Source of the DNA: Cyclobacteriaceae bacterium
GTDB lineage: Bacteria; Bacteroidota; Bacteroidia; Cytophagales; Cyclobacteriaceae
Length of the DNA: 64,000 nt
Assembly: GCA_013141055.1 (NCBI GenBank)
Contig: JABFRS010000002.1
Span: forward strand, 1,302,001-1,366,000
Direction of reading: 5' to 3'
Shown: in pieces, positions 26,298-35,032 of the stretch
Numbering within the stretch: the stretch's first letter is position 1
How the letters are laid out: each line of letters begins with the position of its first letter
Made by a program: the position numbers and the translations under genes
Notes under the pieces: model-generated
Seen by the model: only the letters and a program-made list of their open reading frames with translations
The model's database searches: none
What the model was told of the DNA's origin: nothing

Positions 26298-26305
26298 TAT
26301 CTTTG
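26298..26305 (+). promoter_or_regulatory. -7 element of the pruA promoter
   Basis: TATCTTTG (26298-26305) matches the Bacteroidota TAnnTTTG box exactly and lies 20 bases before the pruA ATG. No clear TTG/TTTG is present 19-21 bases upstream, so only the -7 box is supported. Confidence 0.55.
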
Positions 26306-26325
26306 CCACCTCAATAAAATATTCT

Positions 26326-27957
26326 ATGCCTAAAGGTTTTTATAATATTCCTCATCCTAAAAATGAACCGGTTTTAAGCTATGCTCCAGGATCAAAAGAG
26401 CGGGCTGCGTTAAAAAAAGCTGTTGAAGAAGCTCGCGCTACGGTATTGGACATTCCTATGTACATCGGAGCCGAAGAAGTTCGTTCCGGAAATAAAAAAT
26501 CAATTTCTCCCCCGCACGATCACAAGCATATCATCGGCCATTTTCATGCCGGTGACAAAGGTCATGTGGAGCAGGCGATCAACGCGGCCATGAACGCGAA
26601 AGAATTATGGTCTAATCTTGGGTGGGAACATCGCGCAAGCATTTTCCTGAAAGCTGCTGATCTGCTGGCAGGGCCCTATCGATATAAAATGAATGCCGCA
26701 ACCATGTTGGGGCAATCCAAGAATGCTTATCAGGCTGAAATTGATTCTGCCTGTGAGCTCATCGACTTTTTAAGATTCAATGTTCACTTCATGAGTGAGA
26801 TCTATGCTGAGCAGCCGGAGTCAGGTCCGGGAGTATGGAACCGCCTTGAATACAGACCACTTGAAGGATTCACATTTGCCCTCACTCCTTTCAACTTCAC
26901 AGCTATTGGTGGAAATCTTCCGACCAGCATGGCGATGATGGGTAATACAGTGGTATGGAAACCAGCCAACACTCAGATCTATTCAGCAAATGTCTTTATG
27001 CAGATCCTGAGAGAAGCAGGATTACCGGACGGCGTGATCAATCTTGTCTATGTGAGCGGCCCGGATGCTGGTGAGGTGATCTTTAACCATAAGGATTTTG
27101 CCGGAATTCAATTTACCGGAAGCACCGGGGTTTTCCAGAATATGTGGAAAACGATTGGTGAGAATATCTACAAGTATAAATCCTATCCACGTATCGTTGG
27201 AGAGACCGGCGGAAAAGACTTTATCGTCGCTCATAAGAGCGCAAACGCTAAAGAAGTTTCGACTGCCATTGCACGAGGTGCATTTGAATTCCAGGGACAG
27301 AAGTGTTCTGCAGCATCGCGCTGCTATATTCCTTCCAACCTGTGGGATGATGTGAAGAAGTATTTGCTGGAAGATCTCAAGAGCTTTAAAATGGGTGGCC
27401 CTGAAGACTTCGGAAATTTTATCAACGCCGTTATTGATGAGAAGGGGTTCACTTCTATTACAAATTACATTGAGCAGGCCCGCAAAAATCCAATGAATGA
27501 GATCATTGCCGGAGGAAAGTATGATAAATCAAAAGGATACTTTATTGAGCCAACGGTTGTTCTCACAAAAGATCCTTCATCTTTAACGATGTGTGAAGAG
27601 ATCTTCGGACCTGTGATCACGATCTATGTTTATCATGAGGAAAATTTTGAACAGACCCTTGAACTGGTAGACAAAACTTCTCCATATGCATTAACAGGCT
27701 CCATTCTTGCAAAGGATCGTTACGCTATCGAGATGGCTACTAAAAAACTTGTTAACGCGGCAGGTAATTTTTATATCAATGATAAACCAACCGGTGCAGT
27801 GGTGGGACAACAACCTTTTGGTGGAGCAAGAGGATCCGGAACAAATGATAAAGCCGGTGCGAAAGTGAATCTATTGCGGTGGGTTTCTATGAGAACCATC
27901 AAAGAAACTTTTGTTACCCCTGTTGATTACAGATATCCATTTCTTGATAAGGAATGA
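26326..27957 (+). CDS. pruA: L-glutamate gamma-semialdehyde dehydrogenase
   Basis: The 543-residue protein matches the long PruA/ALDH4-type dehydrogenase of Bacteroidota and eukaryotes. The catalytic cysteine is Cys327 in GQKCSAASRC. The general-base glutamate is in VGETGGKDF, and the NAD-binding region includes ALTPFNFTAIGGNLP and FTGSTGVF. The reaction oxidises glutamate-5-semialdehyde to glutamate, the last step of proline breakdown. The proline dehydrogenase gene is not in the window. It is monocistronic, with a TAnnTTTG box upstream. Confidence 0.95.
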   Translation: MPKGFYNIPHPKNEPVLSYAPGSKERAALKKAVEEARATVLDIPMYIGAEEVRSGNKKSISPPHDHKHIIGHFHAGDKGHVEQAINAAMNAKELWSNLGWEHRASIFLKAADLLAGPYRYKMNAATMLGQSKNAYQAEIDSACELIDFLRFNVHFMSEIYAEQPESGPGVWNRLEYRPLEGFTFALTPFNFTAIGGNLPTSMAMMGNTVVWKPANTQIYSANVFMQILREAGLPDGVINLVYVSGPDAGEVIFNHKDFAGIQFTGSTGVFQNMWKTIGENIYKYKSYPRIVGETGGKDFIVAHKSANAKEVSTAIARGAFEFQGQKCSAASRCYIPSNLWDDVKKYLLEDLKSFKMGGPEDFGNFINAVIDEKGFTSITNYIEQARKNPMNEIIAGGKYDKSKGYFIEPTVVLTKDPSSLTMCEEIFGPVITIYVYHEENFEQTLELVDKTSPYALTGSILAKDRYAIEMATKKLVNAAGNFYINDKPTGAVVGQQPFGGARGSGTNDKAGAKVNLLRWVSMRTIKETFVTPVDYRYPFLDKE

Positions 27958-28055
27958 CAGTGAGCAGTTTTTTTAAAGGTTCAAAAACAAAAGATTAATA
28001 TATTCGTATCACCATTGACAGTAAAGTTCAATTTTAACCCCCAAACCCACAAAAA

Positions 28056-28598
28056 ATGAATAGAATCGGAAAAAAATTAACACTGATGGCAGTTCTTTTT
28101 GCCTGCATGGTATTTACTGCCAATGCTCAGAGTAAGGGAAATGTTATTAAGATTAACATCTTCAGTCCTATTGTAAAGACATTCAATATCCAGTATGAAA
28201 AGACTTTGACTGCTACGAGCAGCTTTCAGTTAGGATTTTTCTATACAGGATATTCTTCAGGGTCAACAGATTTCAGCGGTTTCGGAATTACTCCTGAATA
28301 TCGTGCGTATCTGTCAGAAACAGATGCACCTAAAGGAGTTTATATTGCTCCGTTCCTGCGTTATCAAAACTTCACACTGACAGACGGCGGCAATAAAGGA
28401 ACATTTAACAGTTTCGGCGGTGGTTTGATCATCGGTAAACAGTGGATCTTTAAGGAAAAAGTTGCCCTTGATATCTTTATCGGGCCCTCCTATTCTTCAG
28501 GAAGTGCAAAAACTACTTCTGGTAGTGGAACTTTCGATACAGGTGTATTTGATGGCTTTGGAATTCGTACAGGACTTTGTCTTGGATTCGCATTCTAA
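28056..28598 (+). CDS. Small outer-membrane beta-barrel protein
   Basis: The 180-residue protein has a signal peptide (MNRIGKKLTLMAVLFACMVF, cleaved after Ala-Gln near residue 25). The mature part is alternating amphipathic beta-strands with Gly/Ser-rich turns and ends in aromatic GLCLGFAF, as expected for an 8-stranded outer-membrane barrel such as DUF3575-like proteins. It is flanked by a strong terminator. Function unknown. Confidence 0.85.
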   Translation: MNRIGKKLTLMAVLFACMVFTANAQSKGNVIKINIFSPIVKTFNIQYEKTLTATSSFQLGFFYTGYSSGSTDFSGFGITPEYRAYLSETDAPKGVYIAPFLRYQNFTLTDGGNKGTFNSFGGGLIIGKQWIFKEKVALDIFIGPSYSSGSAKTTSGSGTFDTGVFDGFGIRTGLCLGFAF

Positions 28599-28622
28599 GC
28601 AATTCTTTTACTCTTAATAAAA

Positions 28623-28652
28623 ATCCCGCTGAGATCATCAGCGGGATTTTTT
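28623..28652. terminator. Bidirectional rho-independent terminator
   Basis: ATCCCGCTGA (28623-28632) pairs perfectly with TCAGCGGGAT (28638-28647) around a 5-base loop, with a T run after and an A-rich stretch before. It can terminate both the beta-barrel gene and the minus-strand creD gene. Confidence 0.92.
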
Positions 28653-28686
28653 ATTTGATCGACTTGTTATTAAATCTTTCGTCTTC

Positions 28687-30087
28687 TCATTTATACCATT
28701 CTACCTTTCTTGAGAAATACATCAGGGCACCGACGATCATAAATAGTCCAATGCTTCCCAACAAGAGAGAGAAATCCTGCTGAAGGATAATGATAAAAAT
28801 GAATGTGTAGAATATTGCCAGCAGTGATGTAAACAATACTACGAGGTTTGTGCTTTTCAGAAAAGATGTTGAGTAAAAACTAATGAGGCCTACGGTCGAT
28901 GCAGCCGAGATCCAATAAGCAATGTTATAGCCAACCTGTTCAGATAAGCTTAATAATAGCGTATAATAAATAATGAGAGCCACTCCGATCAGGATGTATT
29001 GGAACGGATGAATTCTAATCTTCTTGGTAATCTCAACCAGAAACAAAGCAACAAATGTGAGAATGATGATCAGCTGACCGTACTTGGAAGTGCGGATGCT
29101 TTTTTGATATTGATCGACAGGCACCAGAAGTTTAACTCCAAATTCATATCCACTGAAGCTAGCGGTAGATCTAGTCCATTGCTGAGCAAAGGGACGATTG
29201 TAGTGTAATATTTTCCAGTTGGCAGAAAATGCAGATTCCGAAACACTACGATCGACTGGTAGAAATTCCCCATCGAAACTTGGATTTCCCCATTTGCCTT
29301 CCAGCTTAACAGTTGTGGTCTTCCCGGTTGGAACAAAGCTCAACTGCTGACTTCCTTTCAGGTTGATAGATACGGCAGTGCTTTCCTTGAAATCATCCGA
29401 AGTCAGCCATCCCAGTCTTGCAATGATGCCGCTTGAAGTATTATTTAAACTATTTTCAACACCAGGTTGTGCATAATCTCCTGCCAGGCCGTTGAAAGTA
29501 ATTCCAAGCTGATTAGAAGGCTCTGTTGACTTATCAACCCCTCCTATTTTAAAGACCGGATTATCGCTTATACCCCTGAGATCTGAAATCGAAAAGATCA
29601 TGTGAGCATCCTTCCATAGAACTTTATCTTCAGAAATTCCCAATGATTTAAAATCAGGTTTAACGAAAGTAGAGTTGAGTGCAAGTGCAGATGAATAAAC
29701 TGCAACGTCAAAAATTCCCCGATGCAGTTCTTCCGGCTGAATGTCTCCCTTAATATCCAGCTTCTCAGGAAGAAAATAATAGTTTTCAATCGTCTCAGTA
29801 ATTTCAACTGTGCCTTTGGCATGATCCGTTCTACTCACCTCCCTTTTATATGGAATGACGAGGATGGGGCCTGATAGTGTTTGAGGGCCTGACCATTTAG
29901 AAGACACTTCGTTGATTACTTCACCTGCGCGAAGCTCGCGTTCCTCCATGAGGCTTTGTATCCAGGCAGAAGGTATTAAAAGGATAAGGACCAGAAATCC
30001 GATTGACACCAGTTTGACCGTGATGGATTCTTCTATCCATCGGTTAAATCTTTCGAGAATGTTGGAGGGTTGTGGGTATGTTTCCAT
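28687..30087 (-). CDS. creD: CreD-family inner-membrane protein
   Basis: The 466-residue protein has one N-terminal helix (about 22-42, ending in the WIQSLMEERE-type motif), a large periplasmic domain with GPILVIPYKREV near residue 75, and about six C-terminal helices (from about 325). This is the CreD layout. CreD is linked to envelope integrity and beta-lactam responses in proteobacteria; its activity is not known. It lies 53 bases after the winged-helix gene and has its own copy of a 30-bp element (30101-30130) shared with the promoter of that operon. Confidence 0.92.
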   Translation of the reverse strand: METYPQPSNILERFNRWIEESITVKLVSIGFLVLILLIPSAWIQSLMEERELRAGEVINEVSSKWSGPQTLSGPILVIPYKREVSRTDHAKGTVEITETIENYYFLPEKLDIKGDIQPEELHRGIFDVAVYSSALALNSTFVKPDFKSLGISEDKVLWKDAHMIFSISDLRGISDNPVFKIGGVDKSTEPSNQLGITFNGLAGDYAQPGVENSLNNTSSGIIARLGWLTSDDFKESTAVSINLKGSQQLSFVPTGKTTTVKLEGKWGNPSFDGEFLPVDRSVSESAFSANWKILHYNRPFAQQWTRSTASFSGYEFGVKLLVPVDQYQKSIRTSKYGQLIIILTFVALFLVEITKKIRIHPFQYILIGVALIIYYTLLLSLSEQVGYNIAYWISAASTVGLISFYSTSFLKSTNLVVLFTSLLAIFYTFIFIIILQQDFSLLLGSIGLFMIVGALMYFSRKVEWYK

Positions 30088-30100
30088 AAGGTTTAATTTG

Positions 30101-30130
30101 TTTGAAAGTACTTTTAATTTGAAAGTAAAT
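30101..30130 (-). promoter_or_regulatory. Probable operator upstream of creD (copy 1)
   Basis: This 30-base block contains the palindrome AAAGTACTTT and then AAAGTAAAT. It aligns without gaps to 31051-31080, differing at only four positions. It begins 14 bases upstream of the creD ATG (30087), inside the gap between the regulator and creD, so creD may be controlled separately from the genes before it. Confidence 0.65.
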
Positions 30131-30140
30131 GAGTAAAAAA

Positions 30141-30443
30141 TTATTTCTTTTGCTGTTTTACAAGAGATTCAAGCGCATCCAGGTGTTTTTTGAAGACAAC
30201 GCGGCCACGTTCGGTGACCTTATACTGTGTATTGGGTTTGCGATCAATAAATGATTTCTGCACGGATATGTACTTCTCCTTTTCAAGGGCTTTGATATGA
30301 GAGGCCATCCCACCATCACTCACCCCTACGATCTCTTTCAAAGAATTAAAATCGTATAGATCATTCGTCACCAGTACAGACATGATCTGTAGCCGTACCC
30401 GGTGCTCCAGCACTCTATCAAGATGTTCGAAAGGATTTTTCAA
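30141..30443 (-). CDS. Winged-helix transcriptional regulator (HTH_34 type)
   Basis: The 100-residue protein begins NPFEHLDRVLEHRVRLQIMSVL and has a helix-turn-helix around residues 35-56 (GVSDGGMASHIKALEKEKYI). A wing follows with RKPNTQYKVTERGR, typical of the HTH_34 / PadR-MarR-like dimeric regulators found in Bacteroidota. It has no sensor domain. It overlaps the upstream membrane-protein gene by 4 bases (ATGA) and precedes creD. It is the natural candidate to bind the 30-bp element found twice here. Confidence 0.88.
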   Translation of the reverse strand: MKNPFEHLDRVLEHRVRLQIMSVLVTNDLYDFNSLKEIVGVSDGGMASHIKALEKEKYISVQKSFIDRKPNTQYKVTERGRVVFKKHLDALESLVKQQKK

Positions 30444-31051
30444 CGATCGTATTTATTATATAGAATAGCGCCGTACAAAACATGAAGGACGCCAAAACCA
30501 ATTCCCCAGAATATCAGATCATAGCCGGGAAGCAATGCTGAGACAAGTCCAAGGATAATTTCAGAAAAACCAAGATAGCGGACCTCACCAAAAGTATTTG
30601 CACTTGCGTTGAAGAGGGCAAGACCATAAAACAGAAGGCTGATCGGGCTGACCAGCTCCCAGTAACCATTATATAGTAAAATCAATATGAGGAGTCCTCC
30701 TGTTACCAAGGGAACAGCAAGGTGCATCACCATTTGGCGAGTGGTGGAATTCCAAAGAGAAGATCCTGTTTTCTTTGCTTTGCGTGCACTGAGAAATAAA
30801 CCAGTTGATATTGATGCGATGAGAACAACGGCGGCAATGGTCAGAAACTGAACCATGACACCAAAGCCTTCATTCAGACCACGAACAGGATTGACATTGT
30901 CCAGGATCCAGTAAGCGGCTGCCACCCCCGCAAGAGCATATAGCCCTGAGAGAATACCTGACATCCCGCTCAACGAAATGAATTTTTCAGATCGCTCCAT
31001 CATGGACCTGATGGAGGCAATGTCCTTCTCGTATTCGTGAATTTCCTTCAT
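30440..31051 (-). CDS. Membrane protein co-transcribed with the HTH_34 regulator
   Basis: The 203-residue protein has a short cytoplasmic coiled region (residues 1-25), then six membrane helices (about 27-48, 64-85, 103-125, 130-148, 155-172 and 176-195). It is often seen next to HTH_34 regulators and CreD in Bacteroidota, but its activity is unknown. The stop overlaps the regulator start (ATGA). The conserved 30-bp element lies directly against its start codon, so repression by promoter occlusion is plausible. Confidence 0.8.
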   Translation of the reverse strand: MKEIHEYEKDIASIRSMMERSEKFISLSGMSGILSGLYALAGVAAAYWILDNVNPVRGLNEGFGVMVQFLTIAAVVLIASISTGLFLSARKAKKTGSSLWNSTTRQMVMHLAVPLVTGGLLILILLYNGYWELVSPISLLFYGLALFNASANTFGEVRYLGFSEIILGLVSALLPGYDLIFWGIGFGVLHVLYGAILYNKYDR

Positions 31052-31080
31052 CTGAAAGTACTTTTGATTACAAAGTAAAT
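31051..31080 (-). promoter_or_regulatory. Probable operator upstream of the regulator operon (copy 2)
   Basis: This is the second copy of the 30-base element, with the same AAAGTACTTT palindrome and AAAGTAAAT tail; CTTT and AAAG (31061-31064, 31072-31075) form a further inverted repeat. It abuts the ATG of the membrane-protein gene. The match to 30101-30130 strongly suggests one protein binds both. Confidence 0.65.
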
Positions 31081-31151
31081 CAAACGGACGGAAGGAACAA
31101 AGGTTCTTCAGGAGAATATTTTACATGAATTGACAAATAGCAACCTCAAAA

Positions 31152-31910
31152 TTAAAAGTACTTCTCCGCTCTCAATCCGTACGTGATCAAAAGATTTTCA
31201 CGGCTGTTGAGGCTCAGTCGGTTGTAGGTGATGGAAGTTGTGAAGCTCAGCCATTTCTTGATCTTAATGTGAAGGTTTGTGTTTGACTTGATTACGTAAT
31301 CCGTTCCAGATGATAGCGAAGGCTGGTAAAAATCAGACCCATCAATAACGATCAGCTCGTCTTTGATATCCCAGCGAAATTTTATCCGGAGAGAATTCCT
31401 AAAAGTATTGTAAACAACATTCCCCAGTTCAGGATCAATAAGGTCGCCAGTTTCATATAGAAATCCATCACTGATGATGAGATGGGCATTTTTAGTATTA
31501 ACAAAACTATATGCTATTCCCAGCCCGCCCTGAAACCTATTATTTATTTTCAGAGAATAGGAAATGTCATAGTTGAGCAATCCCCAATAATAGAGCCGTT
31601 GCTGATTTTTGAGATAATTAAAATCCAGACTGGAAGAATAGTCGTTGTTGGTAACTGTGGCTTGCTGCTGACCATACACCCAACTGTTGTTGGTATTGAC
31701 TTCTATTTTGTCTTTGCTGATGTTGAACTTTAGAAAGTTGCTTAGCAGGTATGAATTGCCGGCATTCGTTTTATTAATGCTGCCCGTAGAGGCATAACTG
31801 AAATAGTAATGAGTACTGTCATTAAATTGAGAAAAACAGGGGTGACAGAGCGCAATAATCAGCAGGATCAGGAGAGATCTTAACCTATATATCCGGACAC
31901 TTTCTCCCAT
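31152..31910 (-). CDS. DUF481-type outer-membrane protein
   Basis: From the ATG at 31910 the 252-residue product begins with a signal peptide (MGESVRIYRLRSLLILLIIA, cleavage near CFS-Q). An in-frame ATG 15 codons upstream would place residues before the signal peptide and is less likely. The mature part is beta-strand rich, with salt-induced-OMP (DUF481/YdiY) features such as FLKFNISKDKIEVNTNNSW and the terminal YGLRAEKYF ending in phenylalanine. Function is unknown; the gene is monocistronic. Confidence 0.78.
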   Translation of the reverse strand: MGESVRIYRLRSLLILLIIALCHPCFSQFNDSTHYYFSYASTGSINKTNAGNSYLLSNFLKFNISKDKIEVNTNNSWVYGQQQATVTNNDYSSSLDFNYLKNQQRLYYWGLLNYDISYSLKINNRFQGGLGIAYSFVNTKNAHLIISDGFLYETGDLIDPELGNVVYNTFRNSLRIKFRWDIKDELIVIDGSDFYQPSLSSGTDYVIKSNTNLHIKIKKWLSFTTSITYNRLSLNSRENLLITYGLRAEKYF

Positions 31911-32030
31911 CTGGTTTTTAAAATTCAGAGTGGTAAAAAAGCCAGTAAATGGCAATTAAACAACATGGTAAAAGGCCCGGCCAGAAATGAAATTTATAAT
32001 GGCCTGAAATAGAGGAAAAGTTGGTCGGTA

Positions 32031-32062
32031 TTTGGCGTTTTTCCTCATAAACCCTAATATTG
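32031..32062 (+). promoter_or_regulatory. tRNA-Asn promoter
   Basis: TTTG (32031-32034) and TAATATTG (32055-32062, one mismatch to TAnnTTTG) are 20 bases apart and end 11 bases before the tRNA. A similar TATTATTGCAC string lies upstream of tRNA-Pro. Confidence 0.6.
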
Positions 32063-32073
32063 CACTCCCAAAT

Positions 32074-32147
32074 TCTTCCTTAGCTCAGCTGGTTAGAGCA
32101 TCTGACTGTTAATCAGAGGGTCCTTGGTTCAAGTCCAAGAGGAAGAG
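32074..32147 (+). tRNA. tRNA-Asn, anticodon GTT
   Basis: Full cloverleaf: acceptor TCTTCCT/AGGAAGA, D stem GCTC/GAGC, anticodon stem TCTGA/TCAGA with loop CTGTTAA (anticodon GTT), T stem CTTGG/CCAAG with loop TTCAAGT, discriminator G73. CCA is not encoded. Confidence 0.96.
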
Positions 32148-32158
32148 CTTGATGATAA

Positions 32159-32186
32159 GGCGCTTACGAAAGTAGGCGCCTTTGTC
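32159..32186 (+). terminator. Terminator after tRNA-Asn
   Basis: GGCGCTTAC (32159-32167) pairs with GTAGGCGCC (32172-32180) with one G-T pair around a GAAA tetraloop, followed by a T-rich tail. Confidence 0.85.
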
Positions 32187-32263
32187 GTTTTAGGTGAATC
32201 AGGGCATGGATTTGAATGAAAATCCGGTAATTGGGGTCCATCCATCGACCTTGTGCTGTCAAA

Positions 32264-32731
32264 TCATTGAGCTGCAGAAGCCTTTTTCTTACTCTTCTTT
32301 TTATTCAGCGCCATCGCCTCCTCAATAGAATGTGTCTCCTGCATGCTCTTCTCTTTGCTGGCAAGATGGGCGATGTTGGCATAAAACTTTCGCAGCACAT
32401 TTAGTTCCTCCTCTGTAAGATCCTCCACGGAGACCAATCGGTTACTCGCGTGTTCATTGGATGCCAGAAGCTCATTCAATTTCAAATTAAGTGCAATAGA
32501 ATCTTTATTTTGACTTCGTTGTATCAGGAACACCATGAGAAATGTAACGATGGTCGTTCCTGTATTGATCACAAGCTGCCAAGTATTAGAATAATCAAAC
32601 AGTGGCCCTGTTATAAGCCACACTATGATTGAACTGAATGCCAGCACAAAAGCCCCCGAAGTTCCTGCAAGGCTTGCAACTTTTGTTGAGAGTTTTTCGA
32701 GAAAATGCTCTTTGGCAGGTTTCTTTTTCAT
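32264..32731 (-). CDS. Low-affinity iron permease-family protein
   Basis: The 155-residue protein has two membrane helices (about 20-40 and 48-68) with the family motif IVWLITGPLFDYSNTWQLVINTGTTIVTFLMVFLIQ, followed by SQNKDSIALNLKLNELL. The C-terminal half (about 75-155) is a soluble helical tail ending in a lysine/alanine-rich segment. The Fet4-type name is inherited from fungal iron transporters; transport by this short bacterial form is not shown. It is monocistronic. Confidence 0.88.
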   Translation of the reverse strand: MKKKPAKEHFLEKLSTKVASLAGTSGAFVLAFSSIIVWLITGPLFDYSNTWQLVINTGTTIVTFLMVFLIQRSQNKDSIALNLKLNELLASNEHASNRLVSVEDLTEEELNVLRKFYANIAHLASKEKSMQETHSIEEAMALNKKKSKKKASAAQ

Positions 32732-32901
32732 ATTGTTCCTTTTAATAATGATTCATTAAAGCTAGCTCATAATGATATCAATACCTGTGCCATAGGAAAA
32801 CAAAAAGGCGACCTTCAAATTCTGGTGGATCCTTTACAACCGGCTGAATATGGGCATCGGATTTTTGTGAGTGTGGGACACCGTCACAGACATCCGTATC
32901 G

Positions 32902-33516
32902 TTACTGCTTTCTTTTTCTGAAAAATGAAATGAGCAACGGCACTGAAGTCACCAGCACCATTCCTATCACGATCAATTCAACATGTTCATTTAATAATGG
33001 GAATCTGTTGCCCAGCAAATATCCTGACATCACCATTGTAGTGATCCAGATGAATGCTCCTAAAAAATTATAGATCATGAATTTCACGAAATCGATACGG
33101 GCAATGCCTGCCAGGATAGGGATGAATGTGCGCACAACGGGCAAAAATCTTCCTATGATGAATGTCATCATTCCTCTTTTCTCATAAAAAGCGAGTGTCA
33201 TGTCCATGTAGTTTTTCTTGTAGAAAAAACTATCGGGCCGATCGCGCAGCCAATGTTCTGCCCATCTTCCTGTTGCATAGCCTACCATTGTTCCCAGAAC
33301 GACCATAGCAGTAAGTCCAGCGATAAGAGAATAAGGTGTCCAGTTTAATGCATGGGAATCGCACAGCAGTCCTGTTATAAAAAGCAGTGAGTCTCCCGGG
33401 AGGAAAAATCCGAAGAAAATACCCGCCTCCATGAAAACAACAATGAACAGCAGTGTCACGCCTCCATGAAGAAGGATGAATTCCGGGTTCAAAAAATCAA
33501 AAATCGAATCAATCAT
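32902..33516 (-). CDS. DedA-family (VTT domain) membrane protein
   Basis: The 204-residue protein shows all DedA marks: FGFFLPGDSLLFITGLL near residue 33, FYEKRGMMTFIIGRFLPVVR near 110-130, and TFIPILAGIARIDFVKF after it, with four to five membrane segments. DedA proteins are undecaprenyl-phosphate or phospholipid scramblases that need membrane potential. It is monocistronic; the neighbouring iron-permease-like gene is 170 bases downstream. Confidence 0.93.
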   Translation of the reverse strand: MIDSIFDFLNPEFILLHGGVTLLFIVVFMEAGIFFGFFLPGDSLLFITGLLCDSHALNWTPYSLIAGLTAMVVLGTMVGYATGRWAEHWLRDRPDSFFYKKNYMDMTLAFYEKRGMMTFIIGRFLPVVRTFIPILAGIARIDFVKFMIYNFLGAFIWITTMVMSGYLLGNRFPLLNEHVELIVIGMVLVTSVPLLISFFRKRKQ

Positions 33517-33585
33517 ACTGACTAAATAATCTATGGGTGGAGTAATTCACTGACGTGAGATCAGTGCGTGTCGTGTATGATATCG

Positions 33586-33936
33586 TTAGGGAGCGCTTGC
33601 CCTCAGGAACACATAGAAAACATTGTGCTGAAAAGTATTTAAGTTCAGGGCAGGATGAGAAGACAACAAAAGATTTGCCGCTGAGAGGAATCCATTGAAA
33701 AAGTTATTAACAAAATAGATCTTATTGAAAGCGTGGAAAAAGATCAGGTGGTCGGATGAACTTCTTAGCGCAAAAGTCTCGGGTAAAGGAGAGTCAGCAT
33801 GAGAAGTCAGACCCTTCACCTTTTGAGATGAGTCAGAAGACTCTTTCATAAGGGCATTAACGCTAATAGCGAATATCAAAATCATCCCGAATAGAAAGAC
33901 GGAAAGCTTTGTTCGAATGGTGTTAGCTGATTTCAT
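33586..33936 (-). CDS. Small protein with N-terminal membrane anchor, hypothetical
   Basis: The 116-residue product starts with a signal-like segment (KLSVFLFGMILIFAISVNAL, residues about 10-29), followed by a polar region (30-60) and an aromatic-rich tail (IFFHAFNKIYFVNNFFNGF). No family or lipobox is seen. Small sensor-type envelope peptides can look like this, but so can chance frames, so coding status is uncertain. Confidence 0.45.
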   Translation of the reverse strand: MKSANTIRTKLSVFLFGMILIFAISVNALMKESSDSSQKVKGLTSHADSPLPETFALRSSSDHLIFFHAFNKIYFVNNFFNGFLSAANLLLSSHPALNLNTFQHNVFYVFLRASAP

Positions 33937-34138
33937 CTGATCTGCACAAATCTACCCCAAAATTTCAATTTTCAGGATCGGGGATTTCCCGTGCTCTTCA
34001 AATTCTCTTCCTCCCGACTGCATCCACAGCCCGTAATTAGCGTTTTTTATAAAAAAACCACATAGATGGTACATCATTCCCATCCCTTAGCATTTGTTAT
34101 CTAACTTAAGGGTCCCTAACCATTCAATTGTTTGACCA

Positions 34139-34435
34139 ATGAAGTTTCCTAACAAGGACGAGGAAGAATTATTGAAAAATTCTGTCGTCAATCATTTTAT
34201 GTCCGGCTATTCCAAAATTCTTAAGGAAGGAGGATTGAAGACCGAGGATATCAACAAGAAGGATATTCTTCCTGTTGATAAAGTTTCTTTGAAAGAAGTT
34301 GCAGGTGAAAAAGATACGTTCAGCTTTAATGCTGATTTCAAGATCAAGAACTATAAGATAACTTTTCACGGCACTATCAATAAAAACAAAGAAATAAAGG
34401 ATGAAGTGTTCTGGGGAAAGAAACACTTAAAGTAA
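34139..34435 (+). CDS. Small hypothetical protein
   Basis: The 98-residue soluble protein is rich in lysine and glutamate. An N-terminal helix (EEELLKNSVVNHFMSGYSKI) is followed by beta-strands (DTFSFNADFKIKNYKITFHG). It has no signal peptide or known motif. It lies 15 bases before the methyltransferase gene, so the two may form an operon. Confidence 0.6.
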   Translation: MKFPNKDEEELLKNSVVNHFMSGYSKILKEGGLKTEDINKKDILPVDKVSLKEVAGEKDTFSFNADFKIKNYKITFHGTINKNKEIKDEVFWGKKHLK

Positions 34436-34450
34436 TTCTCTGGCGGCACC

Positions 34451-34957
34451 ATGACACTCGCTGAAGCCGTTACACTAATTTCAACCGACAGGATATCAAA
34501 GATCAAGAGTCAGGAATGGGCCGATCTCGGCTGTGGAAATGGGTTGTTCAGCAAAGCTCTTATTAGTATTCTTCCCCCAAGAAGCAGGGTATACGCAGTG
34601 GATCAGAGACCGTTTAAATTCTCACATCCTCAAATCAAGTTCATCAAATCTGATTTTGCCAGTGAAGAGCTGACCCTCCCTATATTGGATGGTATTATGA
34701 TGATCAATTCCATTCATTATATAAAAGATAAGCTCCCTTTCATTCAACAACTAAAGACCAGGCTGCTTCCTGACGGGATCTTTGTCCTGGGAGAATATGA
34801 AATCTCAAAAGGTAATCAGTGGGTTCCCTACCCTCTTACATTCTCCGCCGCTACTGCATTATTCCAGGAAGCCGGATTTTCTTCTATTGAAAAGATCCAT
34901 GATCACCCTTCCGTGCTAAACAGTAGCTCTATTTATTCAGCGGCTATTTCAAAATGA
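34451..34957 (+). CDS. Class I SAM-dependent methyltransferase
   Basis: The 168-residue protein has motif I WADLGCGNGLFSKAL (about residues 23-37), the acidic ribose-binding residue in VYAVDQRP (about 52), motif II-like DFASEELTLP and post-motif GIMMINSIHYI. This is a minimal Rossmann methyltransferase (Methyltransf_25 type). The substrate is unknown. It follows the small 34139 gene and stands before the acyl-CoA operon with a 75-base gap. Confidence 0.85.
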   Translation: MTLAEAVTLISTDRISKIKSQEWADLGCGNGLFSKALISILPPRSRVYAVDQRPFKFSHPQIKFIKSDFASEELTLPILDGIMMINSIHYIKDKLPFIQQLKTRLLPDGIFVLGEYEISKGNQWVPYPLTFSAATALFQEAGFSSIEKIHDHPSVLNSSSIYSAAISK

Positions 34958-35032
34958 AATGACATTTCAGGAATAGAACTGTCTCAAATAAGTTAGATTT
35001 ATTATCTTAATCCTTTACCTAACCTATAAAGA

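Noticed and set aside
32705..33073. 122-codon plus-strand frame overlapping DedA and the iron-permease-like gene
   Set aside because: It overlaps two well-supported genes on the other strand and its middle part has no recognisable family.
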